Source: Bacteroidales bacterium
Lineage (GTDB): Bacteria > Bacteroidota > Bacteroidia > Bacteroidales > UBA6680
Assembly (NCBI GenBank): GCA_025210735.1
Contig: JAOARD010000069.1
Coordinates: 124,001-188,000 of the forward strand
Length of the DNA: 64,000 bases
Direction of reading: 5' to 3'
The notes beneath the pieces are model-generated. The model ran no database searches, had not been told where the DNA came from, and saw only the letters and a list, made by a program, of their open reading frames with translations. Below, piece by piece: positions 63,527 through 64,000 of this stretch (positions are counted from its first letter, which is position 1; every line of letters begins with the position of its first letter). Made by a program: the position numbers and the translations under genes.

Positions 63527-64000
63527 TTAATAATGTTTAATGAAATTATATAATAGTCGAACTCCGGTACCAGTACCTCCGGCAGTTCTGTATGAATCTT
63601 TTGCACCTATAAATGCAACACCGGCAATATCCAGATGTATAAACGGAGCTTTTACAAAGTGTTCAAGAAACTTACCGGCAGTTATGGCTCCACCATAATC
63701 ACCTCCAAGATTCTTAAGATCTGCAATATCAGATTTTAGCAAATCCTTGTAGTCGTCCCAAAACGGAAACAGAGCAACCCTTTCGTGAACATTATATCCG
63801 CAATCCTCTAATCTCAGGAATATTGGTTTTGGTGCATTACCCATAGCAACAATACCTTTAGGACCTATTGCTGCATATGCAGAACCTGTTAGTGTAGCAA
63901 CGTTAATAACAAGTTCCGGATCGTATTTTTCAGAATAACTAAGAGCATCGGCAAGTATTAGTCTGCCCTCAGCATCGGTATTCAGAACCTCTACGGTTGA
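63527..64000 (-). CDS. pepA: Leucyl aminopeptidase (M17), 5' part outside window
   Basis: The frame is open to the window edge, so about 157 C-terminal residues are visible. They contain the M17 signature NTDAEGRLILADAL with its metal-binding Asp and Glu and the catalytic Arg, then VATLTGSAYAAIG and a glycine-rich end (GGTGTGVRLLYNF). The family removes N-terminal residues from peptides with two metal ions, in the cytoplasm. pdxA follows after 9 nt. Confidence 0.92.
   Translation of the reverse strand, partial: STVEVLNTDAEGRLILADALSYSEKYDPELVINVATLTGSAYAAIGPKGIVAMGNAPKPIFLRLEDCGYNVHERVALFPFWDDYKDLLKSDIADLKNLGGDYGGAITAGKFLEHFVKAPFIHLDIAGVAFIGAKDSYRTAGGTGTGVRLLYNFIKHY

Overview
The window is a stretch of AT-rich chromosome from a member of the Bacteroidota, most likely of the Bacteroidales or a near relative. 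The gene content supports this: a gliding and type IX secretion lipoprotein (GldH), a type IX sorting domain on a secreted protein, DUF5723 and DUF4834 proteins next to each other, the long form of IspG, two-gene Rhs/DUF6443 loci and RicT next to GldH. Shine-Dalgarno sequences are mostly absent, and the Bacteroidota -7 element TAnnTTTG lies upstream of many genes. No rRNA, tRNA, CRISPR array, prophage or intact insertion sequence was found.

Layout. 1-3044: the 3' end of a RetSat/CrtI-like FAD oxidoreductase and a translationally coupled, membrane-anchored C45-type Ntn amidohydrolase, closed by a strong terminator. 3045-4292: a gene-free 1.25 kb block full of hairpins, a possible pseudoknot, a dispersed 20-bp palindrome and a copy of a second dispersed repeat. 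4293-13391: an accessory toxin locus of two giant exported Rhs/YD-repeat proteins, the second ending in a zincin-like HExxH domain, and a small putative exported immunity protein that overlaps it by ATGA. 13498-19204 (minus strand): ispG, then an envelope group (RlpA-SPOR protein, small beta-barrel, thiamine-binding family protein, Ig-like lipoprotein). 19431-21931: glpD and lgt. 22002-26289 (minus): Wzz-like protein, trpS, a CxxC protein, ubiX and a sirtuin. 26498-34001: dnaG, a lipoprotein, a type IX secreted LRR/Ig protein and a TPR-HTH membrane regulator. 33976-41357 (minus): zinc-ribbon membrane protein, apt, TPR protein, sdaA, SLOG protein, a large orphan, a membrane protein and a GNAT-fold protein. 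41466-48107 (plus): two lipoproteins, DUF5723 and DUF4834. 48143-54301 (minus): metG, an alkyltransferase-like protein, trmB, gldH, ricT and holB. 54577-56961: a 794-residue protein made of two complete phosphoglycerate kinases in tandem. 57190-64000 (minus): tatA, rseP, dxr, an M23 peptidase, malic enzyme, pdxA and the 3' part of an M17 aminopeptidase.

How it fits together. Much of the window is housekeeping: isoprenoid synthesis (dxr, ispG), lipoprotein and envelope biogenesis (lgt, rseP, tatA, RlpA, M23), tRNA charging and modification (trpS, metG, trmB), replication (dnaG, holB) and central metabolism (pgk, malic enzyme, sdaA, glpD). The parts most worth a second look are the split Rhs toxin with its candidate immunity gene, the internally duplicated phosphoglycerate kinase, and the structured gene-free block at about 3.1-3.7 kb. 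No searches were run. Family names rest on recognised motifs, and functions of unrecognised proteins are left open.
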